64,000 nucleotides of DNA from Prevotella sp. UBA2725. Lineage in GTDB: Bacteria > Bacteroidota > Bacteroidia > Bacteroidales > Bacteroidaceae. The position numbers were made by a program, and so were the translations under genes. Location: NCBI GenBank assembly GCA_002353825.1, contig DEKJ01000016.1, forward strand, positions 940-64,939. Direction: 5' to 3'. Shown here in pieces: positions 50,730 through 60,996 of this stretch (its first letter is position 1; each line of letters begins with the position of its first letter). The notes under the pieces were generated by a model. The model did not search any database. It saw nothing but the letters and a program-made list of their open reading frames with translations, and was not told the origin of the DNA.

Positions 50730-52484
50730 ATGAACAATTTACACCGACAGACGGCACTCATGTTTCTGCTTGCCGCCTTTTTCTCGCTCTCCTTCGCTTC
50801 CGTGAAGAAAGAGTATCTGTGGCCGAAAGGCAAGATGCCTGACAATCAACCTCAGCAGATCGCTGCCATGAGCAATGTAGCCGGGAGCAGAGGCTTCGAT
50901 GCTGACAAGAACCGCTTGCCCTATCTCGAATGGTTCGATGCTCCCGCGAAGGACAAGCGTACCGGTGCCTGCATGATCCTCATCAGTGGCGGTGCTTATT
51001 ATAACCTCGCTGATGCCGCCTATATCAAACAGTGGAACGAGCGCCTCACGGCAGAAGGCATCCAGTGTGTCAGCCTCGTCTACCGCACACCGCGGCCCGA
51101 GGGTATCCCCATCTATCAGACGGCATGGGAGGACGGACAGCGTGCCGTGCGTCTCGTACGCAGTGAGGCGAAGAAGCGCGGCTACGACCCCGAGAAGATC
51201 GGTATCATCTCGATGTCTGCCGGCTCACACATGGGGCTTCTGCTTGCCACAAGTTCAGAGACAGCAGCCTACAAGCCTATAGACAAGACCGATACTACTT
51301 CTTGCCATATCAACTGGGCCATCCTCAATGCACCCGCTTATGTCACGACAGACGGACGCCAGGGTACGGAGTCGACACGCCAAGGCTACGGCCCCGACGT
51401 CAGGCTCGACACCATCTTCCATTTCGACAAGCACACCTGTCCCATCAGTCTGCACCAGGGCGGTCGTGATCCTTACTCACCCAATGGCTCAACGCTCATC
51501 TATAGCCAGCTGCGTCGTATGAAGATCCCCGCTGAGCTCCATCTCTATCCCGACAAAGGGCACCGCGCCTTGGGATTGGAGCGCGCCATCGAGTTCATGC
51601 GACAGATGGGATTCTTAGGAAAAGTCGAGAAGGAAGTGCCGGTCATGGACCGCTACAACAGTGATGAGGCACGCGGCGACTACAAGAAAGAAGTCCTGTG
51701 GCCCGAAGGCAAGATGCCGGACCGTCAGCCGAACCAGTGTGAGCCTTATCTCGAGTGGCACTTCCCGAAAGTATTGAAGACGAAGGCTATTCAGATCGCT
51801 TATTCCGGTGGCGCCTATGACCGCAACGATCCCGATGGCTTCGAGGTGGCTCCCGTGCGTCGTTACCTCAACGAGAAAGGCATGACCGTAGTGACGCTCA
51901 AATACCGCACGCCACGTCCCTCGAAAGAGAGCGGACTCGACAAATGCACCACGGCTTGGGAAGACCTGCAGCGCGCCATCCGCCTGGTGCGCAGTGAGGC
52001 CAGCCGCTACGGCCTCGACCCACAGCGCATCGGCATCACTGGCTGCTCGGCAGGTGGTCACCTCACGCTCTTAGGTGTCACCTCTTCGCTTCATCAGACC
52101 TATCTGCCTGTCGACAGCATCGACAAGCAGCCGTGCAACGTGCAGTGGGGCATCGCCTTCTATCCCGCCTATGTCCTCTCCGACGGTGTGAACGGAGGCA
52201 ACAAGGAAGGCGGCAATGAGGACCGCGACGTCATCAACCCCGAGTTCTCCTTCGACCTCAAGACCGCACCGATGCTCTTCCTCCACGGCGACGCTGATGG
52301 CTATGCATCCATGGGCTCGGTGAAATGCTGGGAGAAGATGCGAGCCATGGGCGTACAGAGTGAGATCCACACCCTCGCCCTGAGGAAGCACTGCTTCCAG
52401 AAAACGGCATCACCGGGAACAGGAAGCTATACTTATCTTGACCGTATATGGGATTTTCTTACGGAAAAGAAGCTAAATCGCTGA
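50730..52484 (+). CDS. Exported protein with two tandem alpha/beta-hydrolase (esterase) domains
   Basis: A 584-residue exported enzyme made of two homologous carbohydrate-esterase-like hydrolases. A signal peptide ends near residue 25. Domain 1 (about residues 26-295) has the nucleophile motif SMSAGSHMG, with GGRDP and KGHRALG as likely Asp and His. Domain 2 (about 315-580) has GCSAGGHLT, HGDADGY and RKHCFQ. Each begins with the same phrase LWPxGKMPDxQP. It most likely removes acyl groups from plant polysaccharides such as xylan. Domain 1 has Ser in place of a second Gly after the nucleophile. Confidence 0.85.
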   Translation: MNNLHRQTALMFLLAAFFSLSFASVKKEYLWPKGKMPDNQPQQIAAMSNVAGSRGFDADKNRLPYLEWFDAPAKDKRTGACMILISGGAYYNLADAAYIKQWNERLTAEGIQCVSLVYRTPRPEGIPIYQTAWEDGQRAVRLVRSEAKKRGYDPEKIGIISMSAGSHMGLLLATSSETAAYKPIDKTDTTSCHINWAILNAPAYVTTDGRQGTESTRQGYGPDVRLDTIFHFDKHTCPISLHQGGRDPYSPNGSTLIYSQLRRMKIPAELHLYPDKGHRALGLERAIEFMRQMGFLGKVEKEVPVMDRYNSDEARGDYKKEVLWPEGKMPDRQPNQCEPYLEWHFPKVLKTKAIQIAYSGGAYDRNDPDGFEVAPVRRYLNEKGMTVVTLKYRTPRPSKESGLDKCTTAWEDLQRAIRLVRSEASRYGLDPQRIGITGCSAGGHLTLLGVTSSLHQTYLPVDSIDKQPCNVQWGIAFYPAYVLSDGVNGGNKEGGNEDRDVINPEFSFDLKTAPMLFLHGDADGYASMGSVKCWEKMRAMGVQSEIHTLALRKHCFQKTASPGTGSYTYLDRIWDFLTEKKLNR

Positions 52485-52492
52485 TTATTTTG

Positions 52493-52500
52493 TAATTTTG
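52493..52500 (+). promoter_or_regulatory. -7 box of metG
   Basis: TAATTTTG is 19 bases before the metG start codon. The -33 element overlaps the end of the esterase gene and is not distinct. Confidence 0.6.
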
Positions 52501-52519
52501 CACAATAATTCATCAAATA

Positions 52520-54595
52520 ATGGAAGAGAAACATTTTAAACGGACCACAGTCACAGCTGCCCTGCCTTATGCCAACGGCGGCGTGCATATCGGTCACCTT
52601 GCCGGCGTGTATGTGCCGGCTGATATCTACGTGCGCTACCTGCGCCTGAAGAAACAGCCCGTCATCTTTATCGGCGGAAGTGATGAGCACGGTGTGCCTA
52701 TCACCATCCGCGCCAAGAAAGAAGGCGTGACACCGCAGGATGTCTGCGACCGTTATCACAAGCTCATCAAAGACTCCTTCAAGGAGTTTGGTATCTCCTT
52801 CGATATCTACAGTCGTACGACCTCGAAGGTTCACAACAAGTTCGCCTCTGACTTCTTCCGCAAGCTCTACGACGACGGCAAGCTCGTGGAGAAAGAGTCG
52901 GAGCAGTATTACGATCCCGAGGCTAAGCAGTTCCTCGCTGACCGTTACATCATGGGTACGTGCCCTCACTGCGGCAACCCGAATGCTTATGGCGACCAGT
53001 GTGAGAAATGCGGCAGCGACCTCTCCCCAATGGAGCTCATCAACCCGCACTCCACGATCAGTGGTGCCAAGCCGGAGATCCGCAAGACAAAGAACTGGTA
53101 CCTGCCGCTGAACCAGTATCAGGACTGGCTGAAGCAGTGGATCCTCGAGGGTCACAAAGAGTGGCGCCCGAACGTCTACGGACAGTGCAAGAGCTGGCTC
53201 GACATGGATCTGCAGCCGCGTGCCATGACGCGTGACCTCGACTGGGGTATCCCCGTGCCTGTGGAGGGTGCTGAGGGTAAGGTGCTCTATGTTTGGTTCG
53301 ATGCACCTATCGGCTATATCAGTAACACAAAGGAGCTCTGCGACGCTGAGCCAGAGAAGTGGGGCCCCTGGCAGAAATGGTGGCAGAATCCCGACACACG
53401 ACTCATCCACTTCATCGGTAAGGATAACATCGTGTTCCACTGCCTGATCTTCCCGACGATGCTGAAGGCTCACGGCGGCTATATCCTTCCGGACAACGTG
53501 CCTGCCAACGAGTTCCTCAACCTCGAGAACGACAAGATCTCAACCTCACGCAACTGGGCCGTATGGCTCGACGAATATCTGAAGGACTTCCCCGGCAAGC
53601 AGGATGTGCTGCGCTATGTGCTCACTGCCAATGCGCCGGAGACGAAGGATAACAACTTCACGTGGAAAGACTTCCAGGAGCGTAACAACTCGGAACTCGT
53701 GGCTATCTATGGCAACTTCGTCAACCGCGCCCTGCAGCTCACGAAGAAATATTGGAATGGGGTAGTGCCAGAGTGTGGTGAACTGACCGATGTCGATCAG
53801 AAAGCCATCGACGAGTTCAAGGATGTGAAGGAAAAGGTAGAGCAGCTGCTCGACGGTTTCCATTTCCGTGAGGCACAGAAAGAGGCCATGAACCTCGCCC
53901 GCATCGGTAACAAGTATATCACGGAGTGCGAGCCTTGGAAGGTATGGAAGACGGATCCGAAGCGTGTGGAGACGATCCTCTACATCTCGCTTCAGCTCGT
54001 TGCCAACCTTGCCATCGCTTTTGAGCCGTTCCTCCCGTTCTCCAGCCGTGACCTGCGTCAGATGATTGGCATGGACGACTTCGACTGGGCTGAGCTCGGC
54101 CGCACCGATCTCCTCAAGCCTGGTCATCAGCTCGGTGAGCCGCACCTCCTCTTTGAGAAGATCGAGGATGAAGCTATCCAGAAACAGCTCGACAAGCTCG
54201 CTGCTACGAAGGAAGCCAACGAGAAAGCACAGGCTGCCAAGGACTACAAGGCTGAGCCCGTGAAGCCGAACATCCCATTCGACGAGTGGGAGAAGCTCGA
54301 CATCCGCGTGGGACATATCAAGGAGTGTAAAGCCGTGAAGAAGTCGAACAAACTGCTGCAGTTCACCATCGATGACGGCAGTGGCACGGACCGCACCATC
54401 CTCTCGGGTATTGCCAAATACTACAAGCCCGAAGAGCTCACCGGCAAGGATGTGCTCTTCATCGCCAACCTCGCTCCGCGTAAGATGATGGGTATCGAGA
54501 GTCAGGGTATGATCCTCTCCGCCCTCAACTTCGACGGCTCGCTCAGCGTCACCACGACGCTCGGTGAGGTCAAGCCGGGTAGCCAGGTAGGATAA
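52520..54595 (+). CDS. metG: Methionyl-tRNA synthetase
   Basis: A 691-residue synthetase. The HIGH motif is in [13 protein letters not shown] (near residue 22), the zinc knuckle [18 protein letters not shown] lies at about residues 150-167, and the KMSKS equivalent is KISTSR (near 338). A C-terminal EMAPII-like tRNA-binding domain begins about residue 590 ([20 protein letters not shown]) and ends with GSQVG. Full length for a dimeric bacterial MetRS. Confidence 0.97.
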   Translation: MEEKHFKRTTVTAALPYANGGVHIGHLAGVYVPADIYVRYLRLKKQPVIFIGGSDEHGVPITIRAKKEGVTPQDVCDRYHKLIKDSFKEFGISFDIYSRTTSKVHNKFASDFFRKLYDDGKLVEKESEQYYDPEAKQFLADRYIMGTCPHCGNPNAYGDQCEKCGSDLSPMELINPHSTISGAKPEIRKTKNWYLPLNQYQDWLKQWILEGHKEWRPNVYGQCKSWLDMDLQPRAMTRDLDWGIPVPVEGAEGKVLYVWFDAPIGYISNTKELCDAEPEKWGPWQKWWQNPDTRLIHFIGKDNIVFHCLIFPTMLKAHGGYILPDNVPANEFLNLENDKISTSRNWAVWLDEYLKDFPGKQDVLRYVLTANAPETKDNNFTWKDFQERNNSELVAIYGNFVNRALQLTKKYWNGVVPECGELTDVDQKAIDEFKDVKEKVEQLLDGFHFREAQKEAMNLARIGNKYITECEPWKVWKTDPKRVETILYISLQLVANLAIAFEPFLPFSSRDLRQMIGMDDFDWAELGRTDLLKPGHQLGEPHLLFEKIEDEAIQKQLDKLAATKEANEKAQAAKDYKAEPVKPNIPFDEWEKLDIRVGHIKECKAVKKSNKLLQFTIDDGSGTDRTILSGIAKYYKPEELTGKDVLFIANLAPRKMMGIESQGMILSALNFDGSLSVTTTLGEVKPGSQVG

Positions 54596-54597
54596 AC

Positions 54598-55008
54598 AGC
54601 CTCGGAGAGGCTGAACATGGTTAGCCCCAGGTAAGGATACAGCCTCGGAGAGGCTGACTTTCACATAACCCCAGACTAAGGAAGCGATAGCGACCGCAGT
54701 CTGGGGATTTTTAGATCGTATGCAAGCCCCTTGATCTCCAGCCTCGGAGAGGCTGACTGCGCCTTGGCGCGCTATGTTGACGATAAGTCTGATAAAGACA
54801 TAGCGCACTACGTGCAGTCAGCCTCTCCGAGGCTGGAAATCAGTTGATCCGACCTCAGCTTAAACCCCAGGTATCGGCTTCGCCGTCACCTGGGGCTAAC
54901 CATATTGGCCCCCTCCGGGGCCCTACGCTGCGCTTTTCTCCCTCCCCTACTGGGGAGGGTCGGGGAGAGGCTTTCTCCCTCCCTACGGGGGAGGGTCGGG
55001 GAGAGGCT
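54598..55008. repeat. Repeat cluster between metG and the Na/Pi transporter
   Basis: Contains several AGCCTCGGAGAGGCT palindromes, hairpins CCCCAGACT/AGTCTGGGG (54669-54706) and CCCCAGGT/ACCTGGGG (54865-54895, then CTAACCATATT), and two direct copies of a CCCTCCCC...GGGGAGGGTCGGGGAGAGGC module (about 54939-55008), ending at the transporter stop codon. No gene is seen. Confidence 0.85.
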
Positions 55009-56688
55009 TCACGCTGCTGCCTTGAGCCCCATCCTTGCCTCCACGACATTCACCACATAGTCGCCGAGCTTCTCACACTCCTGGATGATATCCATGTACA
55101 TCGTGCCCGAAGCATAGTCGTACTGGTGGTTGTTGATATCCGTGAGGTTCTCCGAGCGCAACTGGTTACGGTAGTTGTTGATCTCATTCTCGATGTTGAA
55201 CGTACGGGTGGCATTGAGATCCTCCTTGTGACCTTTGAGCAGCACATTCATCTGCGTCAGGGCATCGTCGACGAGCTCGAACATCTGATGGATATGGTCA
55301 TACTGGTGCTCGTTGAAATCCTCCTTCGAGTGGAACTTACGGTTGATCGTCCTGCCCATATTGTTGCAGGCATCACCGATCGACTCAATCTCTGAGATCT
55401 GACGGAGCATCGAACGGATCTTACCCTTTGTCTCATCCGACAGGTGGGCGTTACTCACCTGGTCGAGATATTTGGCAATCTCTATCTCCATGTTGTCGGA
55501 GATATTCTCATATTTCTGGATACGCTCGTAGATCTTCACGAACTTATCCTCGTTCTTCTCTTCTAAGAGGTCTCTCACCATACCGAACATCCTTTGTATG
55601 CGCTCAGCGAAGCTCTGGATCTCTTTCTGTGCCTCCAGCACGGAGAGCTCCGGCGTCTTCATGATACCACTCTGGATGAAACGGAGGCGGAAGTCGTCGT
55701 CGTCAGCGTTGGCGCGCGGTTTCCATACCATGCAGCACATCTTCGCCACCTGCTTCACGAAAGGCAGCAGCACGATGGTGTTCGACACATTGAAACAAGT
55801 GTGGAACGCAGCTAAGGCGAAGGTCAGCTGTGTGCCGCTCGGCGTGTCCGTGACGGGGTTGAATCCCACGAGACCACAGGCGAAGTTGACGAAATGCTTG
55901 AAGATACACAGTACCCAGATGACACCGAAGACATTGAAGAAGAGATGGCCGAAGGCGGCGCGCCGTGCCTCGGTGTTTGCCGTCAGTGCCACGAGGTTAG
56001 CCGTGAGCGTTGTACCGATGTTCTCACCCATGACAAGGGCGATACCGAGATAGATCGGCAGGCCGGCTTGCGTGCAGAGCATCATCGTGATGGCCATGAG
56101 AGCGGCGGAACTCTGGAGGATACAAGTGAGGATCGTACCGAAGAGGAGGAACAACAGGATCGTTCCGAAGTTGTTGGGGCTGAAAGAGGCGAAGAAAGTC
56201 TTCAACGCGTCGAGCTCCGCAGGAGGGAGCTGACTTTCGCCAAGCGTTGCAAGAGCAAGGAACATGAAAGCGACACCGAAGAGGAAGTCACCGATATACC
56301 GGTTTTTCTTCGAGTAGATGAGCAGCAGTCCGATGAGGAACACGGGCCACACGAAGTCGCTGATCTTGAACGAGAATCCCGCCGACATGATCCACGCCGT
56401 GAGCGTCGTGCCGATGTTGGCACCCATGATGACGGAGATAGCCTGGACCAGTGTCAGCAGTCCGGCATTGACAAAGGAGACCGTCATGACCGTCGTGGCG
56501 GTACTCGACTGTACGGCAACGGTGGTGAGCATGCCTGTAAACACTCCTGAGACGCGGTTCGTCGTCATCGCGCTCAGCACATGGCGCAGCTGTGGGCCCG
56601 CCAGTTTCTGCAGGGCCTCGCTCATCACCTTCATGCCATAGATGAGGAGGGCGAGGGCACCGACAATCTTTAATAGAAGAATCGTCAT
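55009..56688 (-). CDS. Na+/phosphate cotransporter (NptA/YjbB family) with PhoU-like domain
   Basis: A 559-residue protein. The membrane part (residues 1-310) has the family's two inverted QSS repeats: TVAVQSSTATTVMTV (near residue 60) and CILQSSAALMAITMM (near 190). The cytoplasmic C-terminal part (about residues 335-540) is PhoU-like helical, with RMFGMVRDLLEE and SIGDACNNMGRTINR. Na+-coupled phosphate uptake is the known role of the family. It is a single gene, with the divergent nucleoside kinase about 200 bases upstream. Confidence 0.92.
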   Translation of the reverse strand: MTILLLKIVGALALLIYGMKVMSEALQKLAGPQLRHVLSAMTTNRVSGVFTGMLTTVAVQSSTATTVMTVSFVNAGLLTLVQAISVIMGANIGTTLTAWIMSAGFSFKISDFVWPVFLIGLLLIYSKKNRYIGDFLFGVAFMFLALATLGESQLPPAELDALKTFFASFSPNNFGTILLFLLFGTILTCILQSSAALMAITMMLCTQAGLPIYLGIALVMGENIGTTLTANLVALTANTEARRAAFGHLFFNVFGVIWVLCIFKHFVNFACGLVGFNPVTDTPSGTQLTFALAAFHTCFNVSNTIVLLPFVKQVAKMCCMVWKPRANADDDDFRLRFIQSGIMKTPELSVLEAQKEIQSFAERIQRMFGMVRDLLEEKNEDKFVKIYERIQKYENISDNMEIEIAKYLDQVSNAHLSDETKGKIRSMLRQISEIESIGDACNNMGRTINRKFHSKEDFNEHQYDHIHQMFELVDDALTQMNVLLKGHKEDLNATRTFNIENEINNYRNQLRSENLTDINNHQYDYASGTMYMDIIQECEKLGDYVVNVVEARMGLKAAA

Positions 56689-56884
56689 AATTTGAGTTAT
56701 TGAGTTCAGAAGTTCATGAGTTTATGAGTGACACTGTCAACCTTCTTCTACCCTGGACTTCTTTTTCTTCGTTTATTTCTTCCCGTTTTAACCATATTTA
56801 TTATACGGCACTCACGTTTCTTCATTGGAATTTGCTAATTTTACGCACATGAATCATTTAACCTTTATATAAAATGTAGTAGAA

Positions 56885-58546
56885 ATGAAACAGACGTTAC
56901 AAATCCGTTGCAAAAATAATAAAAAAACACTGAACTGCGCTCCCGGAAGCACACTTTCTGATATTTTTTTTCAGTCAGGCCTCAAAATGGAGTTTGGACC
57001 GGTCTGTGCCAAGGTCAATAACAAGGTCGAAGGCATGCATTATCGCGTGTACCATAATAAAGATGTGGAGTTCCTCGACATGACATCCGACTCCGGCTCG
57101 CGCAACTATACGCGTACGCTGTTCTTCATCCTCTGCAAGGCTGTCCACGACCTCTATCCGTCGAGCCGCGTCGTCATCGACATTCCCGTGAGCAATGGTT
57201 ACTTCGTCAACCTCTCCCTCGGACGTGCTGTGACGGAGGAGGATGCCGAGGCCATCAAGAAGCGCATGCAGGACATCATCGCGGCAAAGATGCCGATACG
57301 ACGCTATGAGGTCCCGACGGAGGAAGCCGTGAAGATGTTCCAGACGAAGGGTGACATGGCGAAAGTCAAGCTCCTCAAGAGCTATGGCAGGCTCTATACC
57401 ACTTATTATCAGATCGACGACTATGTCGACTACTACTACGGCTCGCTGCTGACGAACACGTCGCAGATCTATCTCTTCGGACTGGAGAAGTATTTCGACG
57501 GACTGCTGCTGCGCATCCCCTCGCTGAAGAACCCGAAGGTGCTGCCGGAGATGACCCATCAGGACAAGATGTTCGGCATCTTCAAGGAGCATCACCAGTG
57601 GCAAGACATCATCGGCGTGCGGACCGTCGGTGACTTCAACGAGCTCGTCGACCACGGTGCCGCCACCGATGTCATCAATGTCTCTGAGGCCTTGCAGGAG
57701 AAGAAGATCTCGGAGATCGCCGACGAGATAGCGTCGCGCAAGGGTGTGAAGCTCGTGCTCCTCGCCGGACCGTCGTCGTCGGGCAAGACCACGACGTGTA
57801 AGCGTCTGTCCATCCAGCTCCTCGCCAACGGCATCCGTCCCCTGCAGATCTCTCTCGACGACTATTTCGTCGACCGTGAGCACACGCCGAAGGACGAGAA
57901 CGGGGAGTACGACTACGAGAGTATCTATGCCCTCAACCTCAAGCTCATCAATGAGCAGTTCACGAAGCTCTTCCGGGGTGAGGAGGTCGAGCTGCCGAAG
58001 TATGACTTCCAGACGGGCAAGTCCAAGCCGAGCGGTAAGAAACTGAAGATGCAGCCGAACAACGTCCTCGTCGTCGAGGGCATCCATGCCCTGAACCCCG
58101 AGCTGACGTCCGAGATCCCCGAGAAGCAGAAGTTCCGCGTCTATGTCTCCGCACTGACCACGATCCTCCTCGACGACCACAACTATATCCCGACGACGGA
58201 CAACCGCTTGCTGCGACGTATCATCCGCGACTACAAGTACCGGGGCGTCACGGCCCAGGAGACCATCCACCGCTGGCCGTCCGTCCGTGCCGGCGAGAAC
58301 AAGTGGATCTTCCCCTTCCAGGAGAACGCCGACGCGATGTTCAACTCCGCCATGCTCTTCGAGCTCGCCGTCATCAAGCAGCAGGCTGAGCCATTGCTGG
58401 AGCAAGTCCCTGAGAGCTGTGAGGAGTATTCCGAGGCTTACCGTCTGAAGAAGTTCCTCGATTACATCCGCCCGATACCGAACCGCGATATCCCGCCCAC
58501 GAGCCTACTCAGGGAGTTCCTCGGAGGGAGCTCGTTCCACTACTAA
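56885..58546 (+). CDS. Nucleoside kinase (uridine kinase-like) with TGS/ThrRS-like N-terminal region
   Basis: A 553-residue protein with a TGS-like start (QIRCKNNKKTLNCAPGSTLSDIF) and a threonyl-tRNA-synthetase second-additional-domain-like part (residues 70-190). A uridine-kinase/PRK domain follows with Walker A LLAGPSSSGKTTTCKR (about residues 295-310) and the substrate region SLDDYFVDR. It phosphorylates a nucleoside, probably uridine, with ATP or GTP; the N-terminal part does not charge tRNA. This fusion is common in Bacteroidetes and Firmicutes. Confidence 0.93.
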   Translation: MKQTLQIRCKNNKKTLNCAPGSTLSDIFFQSGLKMEFGPVCAKVNNKVEGMHYRVYHNKDVEFLDMTSDSGSRNYTRTLFFILCKAVHDLYPSSRVVIDIPVSNGYFVNLSLGRAVTEEDAEAIKKRMQDIIAAKMPIRRYEVPTEEAVKMFQTKGDMAKVKLLKSYGRLYTTYYQIDDYVDYYYGSLLTNTSQIYLFGLEKYFDGLLLRIPSLKNPKVLPEMTHQDKMFGIFKEHHQWQDIIGVRTVGDFNELVDHGAATDVINVSEALQEKKISEIADEIASRKGVKLVLLAGPSSSGKTTTCKRLSIQLLANGIRPLQISLDDYFVDREHTPKDENGEYDYESIYALNLKLINEQFTKLFRGEEVELPKYDFQTGKSKPSGKKLKMQPNNVLVVEGIHALNPELTSEIPEKQKFRVYVSALTTILLDDHNYIPTTDNRLLRRIIRDYKYRGVTAQETIHRWPSVRAGENKWIFPFQENADAMFNSAMLFELAVIKQQAEPLLEQVPESCEEYSEAYRLKKFLDYIRPIPNRDIPPTSLLREFLGGSSFHY

Positions 58547-58611
58547 ACCGCGTAGTGCTTGCCGATGGTGGCCGCTATATTGGGCGGCCACTGAAAGCAA
58601 AGTTCAATGAC

Positions 58612-58699
58612 GTTGTTCGTCGAACGGCAGCGGATTGTTCGTCGAACGTCAAACAATTGTTCGTCGAACGTCAAACGATTGTTCGTCGAACGTCAGCCG
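58612..58699. repeat. 22-bp tandem repeat array D
   Basis: Four units of exactly 22 bases start at 58612, 58634, 58656 and 58678. The type is ATTGTTCGTCGAACGTCAAA plus CG, with the palindrome GTTCGTCGAAC in each. A partial fifth unit follows. The array lies 66 bases after the kinase stop. Confidence 0.92.
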
Positions 58700-58798
58700 A
58701 TGGCAGTCAATCGTTATGTGAGAATGGCAGAATGTTGATATTTATATGATTTTAATTTCTTTTTAATACTCCTTGCCTTTTAAATGGAATATTTTCTT

Positions 58799-58806
58799 TA
58801 ATTTTG
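58799..58806 (+). promoter_or_regulatory. -7 box upstream of the secreted-protein/70-residue pair
   Basis: TAATTTTG, with TTG at 58773-58775 (23 bases away, slightly long). The 5' leader to the ATG at 58902 would be about 90 bases and AT-rich. Confidence 0.5.
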
Positions 58807-58901
58807 TAGTTAAATGATAAAAGAATGTTCCATTACTGAAGAATGTAACATCTCTAAAGTCAATCAGAAACAATATCAAAAATAACAAAACATTTATTTT
58901 T

Positions 58902-59876
58902 ATGGAAAAACACTTACCCAAGTTACTAACTCTTCTGCTGCTAATTATTAGTAGTAGTTCACTCTTTGCTCAAACCTCGACCATCACGTTTGATGCTTCG
59001 AATTATTATAAGGGAACGACATCAGTAACAAAAGATGGGGTTACTATCACATTCAATGGATTCGATTCAAAAAATGAATGTTACAAAATTATTAAAGAGG
59101 AGTACCTTATTATAACTTCTACCATTGGAAATATTACGAAAGTGGTTCTTACTAGTCCGAATAAATTTAATCTTATCGTAATATCTTTAAATGATTTTGT
59201 TGTTTCTTCAAGGGGTAATACGGGTACTTGGACGGGTAACTGTAATCCGGTTGGTATTTTTGCAAAAACAGGACAGGCCCTCTTTAATAAAATAGAAGTT
59301 ACGGTGGACAAATCAAAGGAAAGCAACGTGGACGCGACAATCTCTTCTGCCGGATGGGCAACCTATGTTAGTAGAAAAGCGATAGACTTCACATGCTCGC
59401 CTGTAAAGGCATTTGCCGCAACATATAATGCGCAAGCTAATAGCATAACCATCGAGCGAAAAGGCCAGGTTCCTGCTAATACACCAGTAGTACTGAAAGG
59501 TAATGCTGGCAGTTACATCTTCCAACAAACAAGTAGCGCTGAAGCAATATCCAATAATGACTTAAAGTTTAATACCGAGGATTTCGTGGTGCCGGAAGAC
59601 AAAACTTATTATGGTCTAGCCCAAAAAGGCGAAGGCTGTGGCTTTTATCCTGTTGAAAAGGGAGAGACAGTGCCAGCTTACAAGTGCTACCTCCTTCTTT
59701 CGAATCCTTCCGCCGCCAAGTCTTTCTATCCCTTTAATATTGCTACTGGCATCCAGTCCGCTGTTTGGAGGCCTATTCAACAACGGGGTGTGCGCTACAA
59801 TCTAGCGGGTCAGCGTGTCGGTGACAGTTACAAGGGCGTAGTGATAGAGAATGGTAAAAAAATTGTTGTAAAGTAA
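58902..59876 (+). CDS. Secreted protein, paralogue of the product at 1071-2501
   Basis: A 324-residue exported protein with a signal peptide (residues 1-24, ending SLFAQ). A short beta-rich domain (TITFDASNYYKGTTSVTKDGVTITFNGF, about residues 26-140) follows. The C-terminal region (from SSAGWATYVSRKAIDF, about residue 148) aligns end to end with the longer protein at 1071. Both finish NLAGxRV, YKG, VIENG and a Lys-rich end. Compared with that protein, the OB-like domain is absent. The tail resembles a sorting signal. The partner 70-residue gene follows after 18 bases. Confidence 0.75.
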   Translation: MEKHLPKLLTLLLLIISSSSLFAQTSTITFDASNYYKGTTSVTKDGVTITFNGFDSKNECYKIIKEEYLIITSTIGNITKVVLTSPNKFNLIVISLNDFVVSSRGNTGTWTGNCNPVGIFAKTGQALFNKIEVTVDKSKESNVDATISSAGWATYVSRKAIDFTCSPVKAFAATYNAQANSITIERKGQVPANTPVVLKGNAGSYIFQQTSSAEAISNNDLKFNTEDFVVPEDKTYYGLAQKGEGCGFYPVEKGETVPAYKCYLLLSNPSAAKSFYPFNIATGIQSAVWRPIQQRGVRYNLAGQRVGDSYKGVVIENGKKIVVK

Positions 59877-59894
59877 GACTAATATTAGACAGTT

Positions 59895-60107
59895 ATGAAA
59901 AAGAACTATACATCTCCGGTGGTGCACGTGATGGCGATTGATGCTAACGCTTCGATGCTGGCGGCATCTGATAGTTCTGCACAGAACTTTAAAGTGAAAG
60001 TCAATGGCTACTCCTACGAGGAGGATAATGCGCGCGACGGCTCTTCGATAAAAGGCTCGGAGATGCTCGCCAAGCCCCTGCTCTGGGATGACAGTGAGAA
60101 CGAGTAA
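59895..60107 (+). CDS. 70-residue protein of unknown function, second copy
   Basis: Begins MKKNYTSPVVHVMAIDANAS, has MLAAS near residue 23 and ends EMLAKPLLWDDSENE. It shares length, N-terminal pattern, LAAS and the acidic LAKP tail with the protein at 2535-2747, and is likewise the second gene of a pair. It has no signal peptide. A terminator 124 bases later closes the transcript. Confidence 0.7.
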   Translation: MKKNYTSPVVHVMAIDANASMLAASDSSAQNFKVKVNGYSYEEDNARDGSSIKGSEMLAKPLLWDDSENE

Positions 60108-60228
60108 GATCGTACCCGTTAATTGTCTATTTATTTTTGGCATTAATGGGTAATTGTGGGGATTTAGAGTCGCAGAGTCACAAAACACCTTCTGCGAGCT
60201 AAGCGATCCGAAAAGCGGAAGAACAAAT

Positions 60229-60280
60229 CTCCCTTTCGAAAGTGACAAATATTAAAAGTCGCTTTTGAAAGGGATTTTTT
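60229..60280 (+). terminator. Terminator after the 70-residue gene
   Basis: CCCTTTCGAAAGTGAC (from 60231) pairs with GTCGCTTTTGAAAGGG (to 60273), with one or two mismatches, and is followed by ATTTTTT. Its opposite strand would serve the convergent gene ending at 60285. Confidence 0.75.
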
Positions 60281-60284
60281 ATGC

Positions 60285-60863
60285 TTATCCCTTTGTGGGC
60301 GTATAGAGAATGCACCCTGGCTCAGAGGGATGATCGAGGACGAGGGTGTCGGCGGGATAAGGGCGGAGCTTCCAGACGACGAGGAGGTCACCCGCTGCTG
60401 CGATAGTAAGGGAGATGGCCAGAACAGTCACTTCAACATCACGGAACAAGAGGCCGGCGATCAACGGGAGGATGCCGAGGATGACGAACGGGGCGAGAAC
60501 ACCGACGACATACTGCCGCTTCTTCATCGGCTCGTCGCAATGACAGAAGAACACGCACGATTTCCAGTTGGCCCCGAAGCTGATGCTCTTCCAGCCGTGC
60601 GCGGCATAATGGGCGAAGACGAGGCCGTGGATGAGTTCGTGGACGGCAATACCTGCAAAGAGGATGACAATAAAGAGCAGGGAGGACAGCATCGGATAAC
60701 CGGGGATATCCAGGACGGTGAAGTCGCCGATGTCTCTCAGGGGCCAGCCGTACTGGAGATACCATGCCGGTGCGCAGAGGGCGAAAAGGATGATGAAGAT
60801 GACAGCAGCGAGGATGTTCGCTTTCGTGAGGTTGATGGTCAGTTTCTGCTGATCGTTTGCCAT
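60285..60863 (-). CDS. DUF3267 membrane protein (putative zinc metalloprotease fold)
   Basis: A 192-residue inner-membrane protein with four hydrophobic segments. The second contains AVHELIHGLVFAHYA (near residue 75), an HExxH motif as in M50-type peptidases, and a further conserved SFGANWKS...CDEPMKKRQYVVGVLAPFVILGILP segment. The family (DUF3267) is annotated as zincin-like, but proteolysis has not been shown as far as I know. A single gene, convergent with the 70-residue gene. Confidence 0.82.
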   Translation of the reverse strand: MANDQQKLTINLTKANILAAVIFIILFALCAPAWYLQYGWPLRDIGDFTVLDIPGYPMLSSLLFIVILFAGIAVHELIHGLVFAHYAAHGWKSISFGANWKSCVFFCHCDEPMKKRQYVVGVLAPFVILGILPLIAGLLFRDVEVTVLAISLTIAAAGDLLVVWKLRPYPADTLVLDHPSEPGCILYTPTKG

Positions 60864-60996
60864 ATGGGTTGTTTGGGTTTAGATGAATAATTAGTACTCC
60901 GACTGGGAATCTTTTATTCTGCCGTAATACGTTGATTATAAACTATTTAATATTTGCTGTTGTGCTATTTTGGCGACCTTTTGGCGACCATTGTCT

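Noticed and set aside
56975..58405. A 476-codon open frame on the minus strand
   Set aside because: It is the antisense of the nucleoside kinase, rich in Leu/Val/Asp/Arg as expected for the complement of that gene, with no recognisable domain.
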